This document shows positions 24,289 to 34,401 of a stretch of DNA of 64,000 bases, piece after piece; within the stretch, counting starts at the first letter, position 1; each line of letters starts with the position of its first letter. Both the position numbers and the translations under genes were made by a program. The stretch is from Isoetes taiwanensis (lineage: Eukaryota; Streptophyta; Lycopodiopsida; Isoetales; Isoetaceae): positions 8,246,992 through 8,310,991 of the forward strand of contig JAJEKV010000058.1 in NCBI GenBank assembly GCA_021234155.1, written 5' to 3'. The notes under the pieces are model-generated. The model did no database searches. It was not told the origin of the DNA and saw only the letters and a program-made list of their open reading frames with translations.

Positions 24289-24291
24289 GCA

Positions 24292-24419
24292 ATGCCAGGT
24301 TGAGAATGATTGTCTCCCATGTGAACAAGACGAGGTGTATCGAGGGCATTATATGTGTGAAAAGCATCCCTGAATGGTGTCATGTGGCAAGTAGCACCAG
24401 AGTCGAAATACCAAGCACG
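24292..24419 (-). pseudogene. Copia protease N-terminal part
   Basis: The minus-strand frame contains WYFDSGATCHMTPF, the catalytic Asp motif (DSGA) of the copia aspartic protease that cuts Gag-Pol. It runs to the GCA target site, where the CACTA element begins. The remaining half lies at 14331-14562. Confidence 0.9.
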
Positions 24420-25355
24420 GTCTTTTGAGCAAGGTGAATTTGTGACAGTGAATAAATATTCCAGGGGAGTTGGTGGAGTGGGAAGCAGAGGTGGCAGAGA
24501 GGTCTGAACAAGATTGTTATGTTCAATGACTGGAGCGGGATTGGCGGGGAGGAGTATCGGAGGAGGACGAGAGTTGGAGGAGTTGGCGATGGAACTGGAG
24601 CTTTGGTACGAATTCACGAGCAAGATGGCGTGCTTTTGGCATCTGAAGCAAGTAAGGGCGAGAGCGATTAAGCTTTGGCTTACGAGGTCGATTATCTCCG
24701 ATTGTAAGGGTCTTCATATCTGCAATCATCACGCAGTCGAGTCTTATGAAGGTGACCTTGGCGTGAGCTTCGATGTCACACGATCAATGGTCGCTTCAAA
24801 GGAATAGTCGCCTAATCTTCCTTCAAGATTGATGATGAGGCCTTCATAAGATTTTGGAAGACTGTTGAGCATAAGGACACCTTTTCATCATTAGTAATCT
24901 CAATACCAAGTAGCATTCAAATCATCAACAAGACTTCAAATTTAGAAATATGTGCTTCCACATCTCCACCTTCATTAAGGTGAAGTTCACAGAGTGCCTT
25001 TCTGAGTGCCAAGCGATTTCCTGCTGACCTGCAAGCATAGTGGTTATCAAGAAGAAGGAGTATCTCACGAGCAGTCTGGGCGCCCTTGATCGACGTCTTT
25101 GGTGTATCGTGAGAGGCTAGTGCATAGAATCAACCGAGCCTTGCGGTCACGTTCCGGAAGTCACGGTTCATCTGCATCCAAGATCACCTCAAGGTGAGCA
25201 GCATTCATAGGGGCATTGACAGGGGGGCATGTAATTTCCCAGAGATTTTTGTCTTCAAGAACCATCTTCAGGCGCCATCGCCACATTTGATAGTCCCTGC
25301 CTTCAAACTTTGGGATCAATCGCCATTCAGTGGCTGTTGCATTCGTGAGATCCAT
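24420..25355 (-). pseudogene. Copia gag, frameshifted
   Basis: The likely start is ATG at 25355-25353, giving MDLTNATATEWRLIPKFEG and then a YQMWRWRLKMVLEDKNLW stretch typical of copia capsid proteins. After a stop at about 25161 the homology continues in other frames (HLNEGGDVEAHISKFE; NDEKVSLC). A remnant zinc knuckle CFRCQKH near 24640 changes frame within the CCHC motif. A Pro-rich linker leads into the protease. Gag would form the particle that packages the RNA. Confidence 0.8.
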
Positions 25356-25444
25356 GATCAAACGAGTAGGGAGGATGCAAATTAAATAAAAGATATTGGA
25401 GAGGGATTTGTGAAGAGAAATACGTCTTAGGCGGTGATTTGTGA

Positions 25445-25463
25445 GGGTCGTGGGCCCATAACC
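25445..25463 (-). promoter_or_regulatory. Primer-binding site of initiator tRNA-Met anticodon type
   Basis: Directly after the 5' LTR the minus strand reads GGTTATGGGCCCACGACCC. Its first 14 bases complement GTGGGCCCATAACC, the anticodon stem-loop of plant initiator tRNA-Met, and not its 3' end (which would give TGGTATCAGAGC). Drosophila copia is known to prime from such a tRNA half. The tRNA sequence is recalled, not searched. Confidence 0.8.
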
Positions 25464-25793
25464 TGTTGATAGGAGAATGAAGAACGCAAACTGAATCTCA
25501 TATATTGATGTAAATCAATGATAACAATGAGTGACAAATGACAATGAAGGTAATCAAGAACAGAAGGTAATACTGAATGGAAAAGCGAAAACTGGAAGAA
25601 GAGCCCGATTCTTCGTTCTTGCTTCTAATGTTGTGAGCTATTTATACTAGTGGCTCACAACGGTTGATGCTGGAAATAGGAAAAGGAATCTGCTATTCCT
25701 GGAAGCTCCTGAACGTGGGAGAATCTCTTTAACTGCTTCTCTGATCATAGGAATCTCTGACACTGCAGTAATGAGAGAATAATCCAATCAATA
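25464..25793 (-). repeat. Copia 5' LTR with promoter
   Basis: This 330-bp LTR is the upstream one in the direction of transcription. TATAAATAG on the minus strand (25638-25646) is a good TATA box. It lies in the loop of a perfect 9-bp inverted repeat GTTGTGAGC/GCTCACAAC. The far flank is the target duplicate CTTAG (25794-25798). Confidence 0.92.
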
Positions 25794-25798
25794 CTTAG

Positions 25799-27389
25799 TA
25801 GCCAAGGTATGGCAGAGCAGAGCAAAGGTATGGCCAAGAAAAACAGCATTCCAATCCAAAGGCGCATCTGGATGCAACCAAAATTCTGCCCATCCAAAAT
25901 TTTCAATGCCCACAAGCTCAAAAATCTTCAGCACTGCAATTTGCTGCCGGTTATGTCCTATTCCTGTTTCTTCCAAGCTCCAATTTTTCCTGCACAAACT
26001 ATAATTATTGGGTCTTCATATTTCGTCTCTAAATCCAAGCTTTATTATCACCAATTTGATGCTTATTAACAAAGGCATGGCAGAGTGGAAGATTTTTATT
26101 GGAACAGAGCAACAGAGAAAACACTTCTCTACAAAAGAATATTCGAAGGATTATTGTCAATAATTCATGGGATATTCCATAAAAAAGAATATTCGGGAAG
26201 TTCTGGGATATAACCACCCTTGAATCCAACGGCCAGGGACGGTTGGATTAGTATAACTTGCAAAGACCTGGGTTTAAGAAGGAATGAACTAGCAGAAGTT
26301 AGCAGAATTGCAGGGTTGAGAAGAACGCTAGGCAGATGGATTTGTGTTGGTATTTTATTCGTAGAAATTTGAATTTTGGCGCCATGCGAAGATCTTCTTC
26401 ATTCCTAGACATATGAATTGTCTACAAGCATCAAGCTTTTAAAAACCTTGCCCTTCTGCAATATGTTGTCTTGCTGCTTGCAAAGTCGGGGATAAAAAGA
26501 CCATTTTAATCTGTTTCATGATTTAATTGAAAGTTAGAACAAGAAAGCAAGTACCAGTAGATCCAAACCATCTTTTTGTCTGTTACCTAGATGTTGGTTG
26601 GCATGTAATATCCTAAGCTAACTGCCGCAGATACAAATAATTCCGTTCAGTTTCTTGTAATATTCTACATGTCCAAATGCATGCATTGAGACATTATGAT
26701 CCACCAAAAAAACTGAACAAGAGGTGCATTTATCTGTAATTACTATATGGTCCTTTAGAAGCTTTAAGATCTTCCAGTAAAGATTTCTCCGAACAAATGA
26801 ACACTCTATACCTCTTTTATAAAAAGAGCTTTCAACTCGGTCTTTTGATGGCCCAACTTGAATAAATACCTTTTGGTGTTCCTGTTATCAGAATGATTCA
26901 TGGAAAGTTTGCTCTGTATAAAGATCCAAGCACTTGAGCTGATTTTGTTGGCAAATATAGAAACCAAGATATACCGCAAAGGAGTCTCTTGTCATAATAT
27001 GATATTGAGTCAGTGTATACTGGTTGGTTAAAATTTTGAAATAGTGCTATCCAGTTTACAGAAGTCACCTTCAAAGGTTGATGAGGGGGTTACCACCTAG
27101 TAAACCATTTCTGGTTAATGGAAATTAGACGCAGGGTCAAGTCTAGTCATTAACTGGTGAAATCTGTAATGTCATTCTTTTCCATAAGGCCCAATCATCG
27201 CTTATTTCTCTTTATTATTCATTCTCAGCCATTTATATGGGGAATATTCCCCATATCGCATTTCAAATGGAGACACCATTGACATTTCCATGTCAACATA
27301 TGATTTCGTTCCAATGGTTCACAAGTCAGCTATGCAGTCAAACGAATTAAAGAAAAATACAAGGGCACTAAGGGATTTGAACCATTTTG
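25799..27389. other. Right flank of copia, no gene recognised
   Basis: AT-rich sequence with scattered GAATATTC words near 26130-26200 and an ACCTGGGTTTAAG word at about 26270 resembling the end of the 10.8-kb foldback. Nothing coding is recognisable on either strand. Confidence 0.45.
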
Positions 27390-27399
27390 CCATTGACAG

Positions 27400-27528
27400 G
27401 CCTGAAAATAAAGTTACCCTGGTTATGGGTCGTGGCACGATCATCACCGTGGGTTATTCTACGGGATGGAATCACCCACCGTTGGGATTGCGCCATATCA
27501 GCATGACCAGGGTAACTTTATTGCGTTC
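27400..27528. mobile_element. 129-bp Mutator-like MITE
   Basis: CCATTGACAG occurs on both sides (27390-27399 and 27529-27538). Inverted ends share AATAAAGTTACCCTGGT, offset by a few bases from each border. A duplication of 9-10 bp suits Mutator-like elements. The interior is too short to code. Confidence 0.7.
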
Positions 27529-27628
27529 CCATTGACAGACCCACAAAGCATGTCATAATCGAAATAAACATAGAACAAAGCAACAACAAGAACATAGCAT
27601 TAAGAAAACAAAGTATTATTCTACTTAC

Positions 27629-27757
27629 CAGCAGCCGTTGCAAACAAAACACCAGAAAACCCTTGAAGAAACTGTCAGCTTCGAAACATCCAAAAAAAGG
27701 GCGTAACAACAAAGTTGTACAACGGCTGGATATTGGCTAAAACCTGCATATTGCCTG
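27629..27757 (-). other. Possible exon of an unidentified membrane protein
   Basis: On the minus strand a frame reading LYNFVVTPFFWMFRS, one stop, then FLQGFSGVLFATAA is bounded by a TTGCAG acceptor-like end and a GTAAGT donor. The TTGCAG is where the second CACTA element inserted. I do not recognise the protein. One internal stop indicates decay or a misread frame. Confidence 0.25.
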
Positions 27758-27760
27758 CAA

Positions 27761-28150
27761 CACTACAAAAAAGTTGCCCTGTTACGACGTCTATTACGAC
27801 ATCCAGACGTCGTTTGAACGTCGATGAACGACGCCAAAAAGTCGATGAACGACGCCTATACGTTTGCACGTCGTTTTACGACGCGGACGCGTCGCTATAC
27901 GCGTCGCAACGGCGTCATCTTAAAGCGACAACGTGACGTCGTTCAAACGGCGCCATTGCATATACGTAGCGCCACGCACCGCGGGGCGGCGGCGGCGTCG
28001 GCGAAGGAAGTTGTGGCGTGGCGCCCGTGTTTGACGCCGTTTAATGGCGTTACGTGCATACGGCGGCCCCGCGGCCGCTGGCGGGCGGCAATGGGCGTTA
28101 TAACGCCGTTCTTCGGCGTGGCGACCACGTAACGCCGTTTAACGACGTAA
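27761..28150. repeat. Left subterminal repeats of the second CACTA element
   Basis: After CACTACAAAAAA about 370 bp carry many copies of GACGTCGTT, AACGACGCC and TTTAACGACG. CpG density is very high compared with the surrounding AT-rich DNA. In this superfamily such repeats are binding sites for the element's DNA-binding protein. Confidence 0.85.
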
Positions 28151-29462
28151 ACTGCGTGTATTTAAATTTTTTTTTTTTTTTTTTTTTTGTAAATTGAAAA
28201 ACATAATAATAATACATTTATTATGAATGAAGTTAATACATTTAATTTAAAGCCTATAAAATGAATTTAACCAATACAGAAATATAAGATTTTAACGTCA
28301 TTAAATGATGTAAACTTAAATATATTAAAAAATACAAAATAAATGAAGCCCCAATTTTTTAGCTAAATACATTAATCAATAAATTAAGCTAAATACATTA
28401 ATCAATACATTAAGCATATTGAAAATTAAATGCTTACGGTACAAGGTGGCAAAGTTGTTTTGCACAAACAACGATTTGCTAGAAGTGTACATGCAAAACA
28501 ATAAATTCAATGATTAGTAAAATATTAGTATAAATAAACAACTTAAAGGAAAAAAAAAAATATGAAAAATCAATGGGGAGGGTGGTTTCAATGGCGTCCC
28601 CTTCTTGGATAACAATTTAACCTAAATAAAGCATTAGTATTTTATTAGCGTATTGAAAAAATTAAACCCTTACCTGGAAGAGGTGCCAACTTGTTTTGCA
28701 AGAACAACACATTTTGCTAGGAGTGTACATGCAAAACAAAAAATTCAATGATTAGAAAGAAATAGTATAAAACAACTAATAAGGAAAAATTTTGGAAAGA
28801 AGAAGGGTCTCGTCTTTTAACGATGTCTTCTTAGATGGGAAAAAAATTAGAAGAAGAATGGAAGAATTCAAGAAGAAAAAAGGCTAAGAAGAAGAGGAGG
28901 AACCCGAAAATGGGGAGGAAGAATACGAAGAAGATGAAGCGCAAGAGGAGGATTAAAAGTAAGAATTTGAATAAGAGGAGGAAGAAGTAGTATAAGAGGA
29001 GGAAGAATCGAAGAAGAAGATGACAAAGGGAATGGAAGAATATATATGGAAGAAGGATGCAAGAATGGAAGAAGAAGAATGAAGGTTGAAGGAAGAACAA
29101 ACAACAAATACAAAAAGCCCTAAATCTACCCAAAAACAAGTTTAGATTCAAAAAACGAGTTGGTTGATCCGTGCACATACCTTATGAAGCTTGTCTTACA
29201 CTTAGAATAGACCCCAAAGTAGATCCGCGCCGAAAATCGCCTCAAAAAACGCTCCTCCATAAGCTTTGCTTGCTCGAAAATAAGCGGCGGGATTGCCGTT
29301 TGTTTTCGATTTAAATCACAAACGACGACACAAAACATCGTTTAACGACGTTTATAACGACGTTTTTTTTTTTTTACGACGACAAAAAAAAAAAAAAAAT
29401 TTTTTTTTTTTTATATAGTATAGAATGCATGTACACTTGATACATGGGTTTATTTAACTAAT
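28151..29462. other. Second CACTA element interior, low complexity
   Basis: A T(20) run lies at about 28168. Two similar pieces around 28440 and 28670 share GTGTACATGCAAAACAA. At 28830-29100 a GAAGAA-rich purine tract gives only compositional open frames. At 29330-29420 AACGACG words and mixed A and T runs repeat the subterminal style, as if an end had been copied inward. Confidence 0.55.
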
Positions 29463-32400
29463 GTATCTTTTGAAAGTTGGCCTGTATGTTGGCGATGACT
29501 TAGGAAGCTAGCTGACAAAAAATCAGAATTTAAGTCCGTACTATGCATTAATTACGAATTTACGAATGTCTTGCTACTGCAAAAGCGGGCCTTGACTTCT
29601 AACTGCCACAACGGGAGGAGTACAGGTCCAAACTCCATTCCGTCAGTTCCCCTTGCTTCGCGTTCTCAACTGCATGTGATCGGCCACGTCCCAAGTGCAA
29701 AAGACCAAAACTCGGCACCCAAAACGCAAACCCTGCTAGAACCTGACAACTCATAGGGTTTACGTTTCGGAGGCTCTATGCTTGTCAGATTTGACTAGGA
29801 CCTTGCGCCGTGTCTTGACGTAGAGGGGGAGGCTCTATGCTTGTCAGATTTGACTAGGACCTTGCACCGTGTCTTGACGTAGAGGGGGGGTGTTGACGCC
29901 AGAGCACGGACCCTAAAAACCACCCGGAAGCAGCTTGCCCCAAAAGTCCTCTCCCGAAGGCCCTGGCGACAGACGGGCAACTTCCCCTCTCTGGAACCGT
30001 GATCTGTCTCTGCCAATGGACTCAAAACGTCGACATTGCCCTAGGGACCAAGTTTTGTGGCCAGAAGCCCACCCCTTCTCGAAGAAGCGCCAAACTATCT
30101 CATGTGCAACACACTCGTAGTCAATTGGCCTAAGAGGTGGGCTGGCGAATCTTTGCAATGTAGGGCGTAAGTGTTTCTTTCTTTTGCAAAACTGACCGTG
30201 TAACTTGGTCCCTAGGGTAATTTTGGCATTCCGGACGATGTGGCGAAGTCGGATCGGCATTTCGGAGCCTCCTCAATGTCAGAACGACAAAACACTTTGG
30301 TTTCTACACTGTCGCCCGCAGGACGCTTCGCGGTTTGATATGTTCTCCCGGACGGATGTTGGATTTTTTTGGACCTTCTCAGACCAGGTTCCTGGAACAA
30401 AGGATTCAACGGTCGGATATGGGAACCGAGATCCGGAAGTGTGGTCTTTAGCGTCGCCCCCGTGAGCTTGCTGCCAGAAAGGCTGCCTCGGGAAGCTTTT
30501 TGGGGCTCGCCTCCTGGGGTTCGGACTTTCCCCTCTAATGAGGAGGCCTTGCAAAGTCCTGGCCTTGTTTGACTTGGGCAAGTGTGCCAACTCGGCTGCC
30601 CAACAACAGGCTGCCCGGACTGTTCTAGTGCAAACTATTTGATCTAAACCTTATCCAAAATTTTTGAAAGTTGGCCTGTATGTTGGCGATGACTTAAGAA
30701 GCTAGCTGACAAAAAATCAGAATTTAAGTCCGTACTATGCATTAATTACGAATTTACGAATGTCTTGCTACTGCAAAAGCGGGCCTTGACTTCTAACTGC
30801 CACAACGGGAGGAGTACAGGTCCAAACTCCATTCCGTCAGTTCCCCTTGCTTCGCGTTCTCAACTGCATATGATCGGCCATGTCCCAAGTGCAAAAGACC
30901 AAAACTCAGTACCCCAAACGCAAACCCTGCTAGAACCTGACAACTCATAGGGTTTACGTTTCGGAGGCTCTATGCTTGTCAGATTTGACTAGGACCTTGC
31001 ACCGTGTCTTGACGTAGAGGGGGGGTGTTGACGCCAGAGCACGGACCCTAAAAACCACCCGGAAGCAGCTTGCCCCAAAAGTCCTCTCCCGAAGGCCCTG
31101 GCGACGGACGGGCAACTTCCCCTCTTCGGAACCGTGATCTGTCTCTGCCAATGGACTCAGAACGTCGACATTGCCCTAGGGACCAAGTTTTGTGGCCAGA
31201 AGCCCACCCCTTCTCGAAGAAGCGCCAAACTATCTCATGTGCAACACACTCGTAGTCAATTGGCCTAAGAGGTGGGCTGGCGAATCTTTTGCAATGTAGG
31301 GCGTAAGTGTTTCTTTCTTTTGCAAAACCGACCGTGCAACTTGGTCCCTAGGGTAATTTTGGCATTCCTGGACGATGTGGCGAAGTCGGATCGGCATTTG
31401 AACCTCCTCAATGTCGAACGACAAAACACTTTGGTTTCTACATCGCCGCCGCAGGGCGCTTCAGCGGTTTGATATGTTCTCCGGACGGATGTTGGATTTT
31501 TGGACCTTCTCGGACCAGGTTCCCGAACAAAGGATTCAACGGTCGGATACGGAACCGAGATCCGGAGTGTGGTCTTTAGCGTCACCCCCGTGGGCGCGAA
31601 GGCCCGCCGAAAAGGCTGCCTCGAAGCTTTTTGGGGCTCGCCTCACCGGGTTCGGACTCTCCTCTCTAATGAGGAGGCCTTGCAAGGTCCTGGCCTTGTT
31701 TGACTTGGGCAAGTGTGCCAGCTCGGCTGCCCAACAACAGGCTGCCCGGACTGTTCTAGTGCAAACTATTTGATCTAAACCTTATCCAAAATTTTTGAAA
31801 GTTGGCCTGTATGTTGGCGATGACTTAGGAAGCTAGCTGACAAAAAATCAGAATTTAAGTCCGTACTATGCATTAATTACGAATTTACGAATGTCTTGCT
31901 ACTGCAAAAGCGGGCCTTGACTTCTAACTGCCACAACGGGAGGAGTACAGGTCCAAACTCCATTCCGTCAGTTCCCCTTGCTTCGCGTTCTCAACTGCAT
32001 GTGATCGGCCACGTCCCAAATGCAAAAGACCAAAACTCAGTACCCAAAACGCAAACCCTGCTAGAACCTGACAACTCATAGGGTTTACGTTTCAGAGGCT
32101 CTATGCTTGTCAAATTTGACTAGGACCTTGCGCCGTGTCTTGACATAGAGGGGGTGTTGGCCTTGAGCACCACGGACCCTAAAACCACCCGAAGCGGCTT
32201 GCCCCAAAAGTCCTCTCCGAGGGCCCACGGCGGCGGACGAGCAACTTCCCTCTCCGGGCAACCGTGATCCGCTCTGCCAATGGACTCAGAACGTCGACAT
32301 TGCCCTAGGGACCAAGTTTTGTGGCCAGAAGCCCACCCCTTCTCGAAGAAGCGCCAAACTATCTCATGTGCAACACACTCGTAGTCAATTGGCCTAAGAG

Positions 32401-33786
32401 GTGGCTGCTGAATACTGCAATGTAGGGCGTAAGTGTTTCTTTCTTTTGCAAAACTGACCGTGTAACTTGGTCCCTAGGGTAATTTTGGCATTCCGTACGA
32501 TGTGGCGAAGTCGGATCGGCATTTCGGAGCCTCCTCAATGTCGGAACGACAAAACACTTTGGTTTCTACACTGTCGCCCGCAGGACGCTTCGCGATTTGA
32601 TATGTTCTCCCGGACGGATGTTGGATTTTTTTGGACCTTCTCGGAACAGGTTCCTGGAACAAAGGATTCAACGGTCGGATACGGGAACCGAGATTTGGGA
32701 GTGTGGTCTTTAGTGTACGCCCCCCCGGCGGAGCGCTGCCAGGAAAGGCTGCCTCGGGAAGCTTTTTGGGGCTCGCCTCCTGGGGTTCGGACTCTCCCCT
32801 CTAATGAGGAGGTCTTGCAAGGTCCTGGCCTTATTTGACTTGGGCAAGTGTGCCAGCTCGGCTGCCCAACAACAGGCTGCCCGGACTGTTCTAGTGCAAA
32901 CTATTTGATCTAAACCTTATCCAAAATTTTTGAAAGTTGGCCTGTATGTTGTTTTTTTTAATTGAAGGCCTGTATATTGATATATAGATAAAGTTACAAA
33001 ATTTACTTTTTACAGGGAAGTATAACCCAGAACCTTAATAACTTAAGAGTTATTTTTATATAGAGTTTAAGGATAAAGATAAAGCGATCAGATCATGAGC
33101 TACTTTCGGTCCTGTTGGCCTGTATGTTGGCGATGACTTAGGAAGCTAGCTGACAAAAAATCAGAATTTAACTCCGTACTATGCATTAATTACGAATTTA
33201 CGAATGTCTTGCTACTGCAAAAGCGGGAGTACAGGTCCAAACTCCATTCCGTCAGTTCCCCTTGCTTCGCGTTCTCAACTGCATGTGATCGGCCACGTCC
33301 CAAGTGCAAAAGACCAAAACTCGGCACCCAAAACGCAAACCCTGCTAGAACCTGGCAACTCATAGGGTTTACGTTTCGGAGGCTCTATCCTTGTCAGATT
33401 CGACTAGGACCTTGCGCCATGTCGTGGCGTAGGGGGTGTTGGCCTTGCCAGAGCACGGACCCTAAAACCACCCTGGCGGCTTGCCCCAAAAGTCCTCTCC
33501 CCGGCCACGGCGCGACGGACGGGCAACTTCCCTCTCCTAATGATGATCCGTCTCGCCAATGGACTCAAAACGTCGACATTGCCCTAGGGACCAAGTTTTG
33601 TGGCCCGAAGCCCACCCCTTATCGAAGAAGCCAAACTATCTCATGTGCAACACACTCGTAGTCAATTGGCCTAAGAGGTGGGCTGGCGAATCTTTGCAAT
33701 GTAGGGCGTAAGTGTTTCTTTCTTTTTGCAAAACCCGACCGTGTAACTTGGTCCCTAGGGTAATTTTGGCATTCCGGACGATAAGC
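29463..33786. repeat. Macrosatellite array of about 1.13-kb units
   Basis: Units begin TGAAAGTTGGCCTGTATGTT at 29471, 30665, 31796 and 32931. The first is longer because of a ~60-bp internal duplication at 29770-29889; the last is cut at 33786. Each holds the module CAAAACGCAAACCCT...AGGGTTTACGTTTCGGAGG and the block GACCGTGTAACTTGG. These features link it to the family in the first CACTA element. No conserved reading frame runs through all units. Confidence 0.9.
32952..33114 (-). mobile_element. 163-bp retroposed insert (SINE-like) in the fourth unit
   Basis: The insert is flanked by perfect 15-bp duplicates TTGGCCTGTATGTTG (32937-32951 and 33115-33129), a sequence present once in other units. 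It ends in TAAAAAAAA on the minus strand. A poly(A) tail with long target duplicates indicates LINE-type retroposition of a small RNA. No A/B box or known RNA was recognised. Confidence 0.75.
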
Positions 33787-34398
33787 GGCGTCGGTATTAA
33801 TTTTTTTTTTTTTTTTTTTTTTTTCCAAAAAAAAAAAGTGAAAATAGTGACGATCGTTAAACGACGTTAACTTACGTGGCGCTTTCTGGCGACAATGGCG
33901 TGGCGCGCGGACGATGCCGCCACGCCCGCAAAACTAACCGCCACGTCCGGATATTCTAGGCGCCGTTTAACGGCGTCATGTCGACGTGGAGGACACTTTG
34001 GCGTGCCCCGACCGGCATGTCGGCAAACCCGCGAAGGCCGACCGGTCACGTCGATTTTTTAGTCGTCGTTCAACGGCGTCATGTCGACGATGGCGAGAAC
34101 GGTGGCGTGCCACCGGCATGTCGCGGCAAAACCGCGGCCGGATGTGCCGCGTCGGATCCACGAGACGGCGTTAAACGGCGTTTTGTGCGCGTGGCACGAC
34201 GACGCGCGCTTACCCGGCTTGGCGGCGCATACCATGCCACGCAGCGGGCGGTCCGACACCGTCGTCCGCGGTGAAACGTCGTTGAACGACGTCGAAACGA
34301 CGTTGTCGTCGTTGAACGACGATGTCGTCGATGTTCGACGACGACCCGTCGTTCTTCGACGTCGCGACGTCGTTGGACGTCGACTATCCCTTGTAGTG
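33787..34398. repeat. Right subterminal repeats of the second CACTA element
   Basis: After T and A runs (33800-33836), GC- and CpG-rich DNA with GTTTAACGGCGTCATGTCGACG, GTTGAACGACG and GACGTCG words runs to the TTGTAGTG terminus. Long open frames on both strands here reflect the 3-bp ACG/CGT periodicity. I see no gene. Confidence 0.85.
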
Positions 34399-34401
34399 CA
34401 A

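Larger units (their letters stand above)
11220..25793 (-). mobile_element. Ty1/copia LTR retrotransposon with nested CACTA element
   Basis: Two 330-bp LTRs (11220-11549 and 25464-25793) show no difference by eye. They enclose gag, protease, integrase, reverse transcriptase and RNase H remnants in copia order on the minus strand. The 5-bp duplication CTTAG flanks the element. On the minus strand the LTR reads TATTGATTGG...CTATCAACA, so the termini are TA...CA rather than the usual TG...CA. A primer site and a polypurine tract abut the LTRs. The 14.6-kb length includes a 9.7-kb transposon inserted in the protease region. All coding parts are frameshifted, so this copy cannot encode its own proteins. 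Confidence 0.95.
27761..34398. mobile_element. 6.6-kb CACTA DNA transposon
   Basis: The element begins CACTACAA and ends TTGTAGTG, the canonical plant CACTA termini, with the target CAA duplicated at 27758-27760 and 34399-34401. Both ends are packed with ACGACG/CGTCGTT words. No transposase remains: the middle holds purine-rich DNA, homopolymer runs and a macrosatellite array. It must have moved using a transposase supplied by another copy. Confidence 0.93.

Noticed and set aside
28831-29178. Leu/Phe-rich minus-strand frame in the second CACTA element
   Set aside because: Translation of a GAAGAA purine tract; no domain.
19855-33383. Interstitial telomere repeats
   Set aside because: AAACCCT occurs singly in each module, never in tandem.
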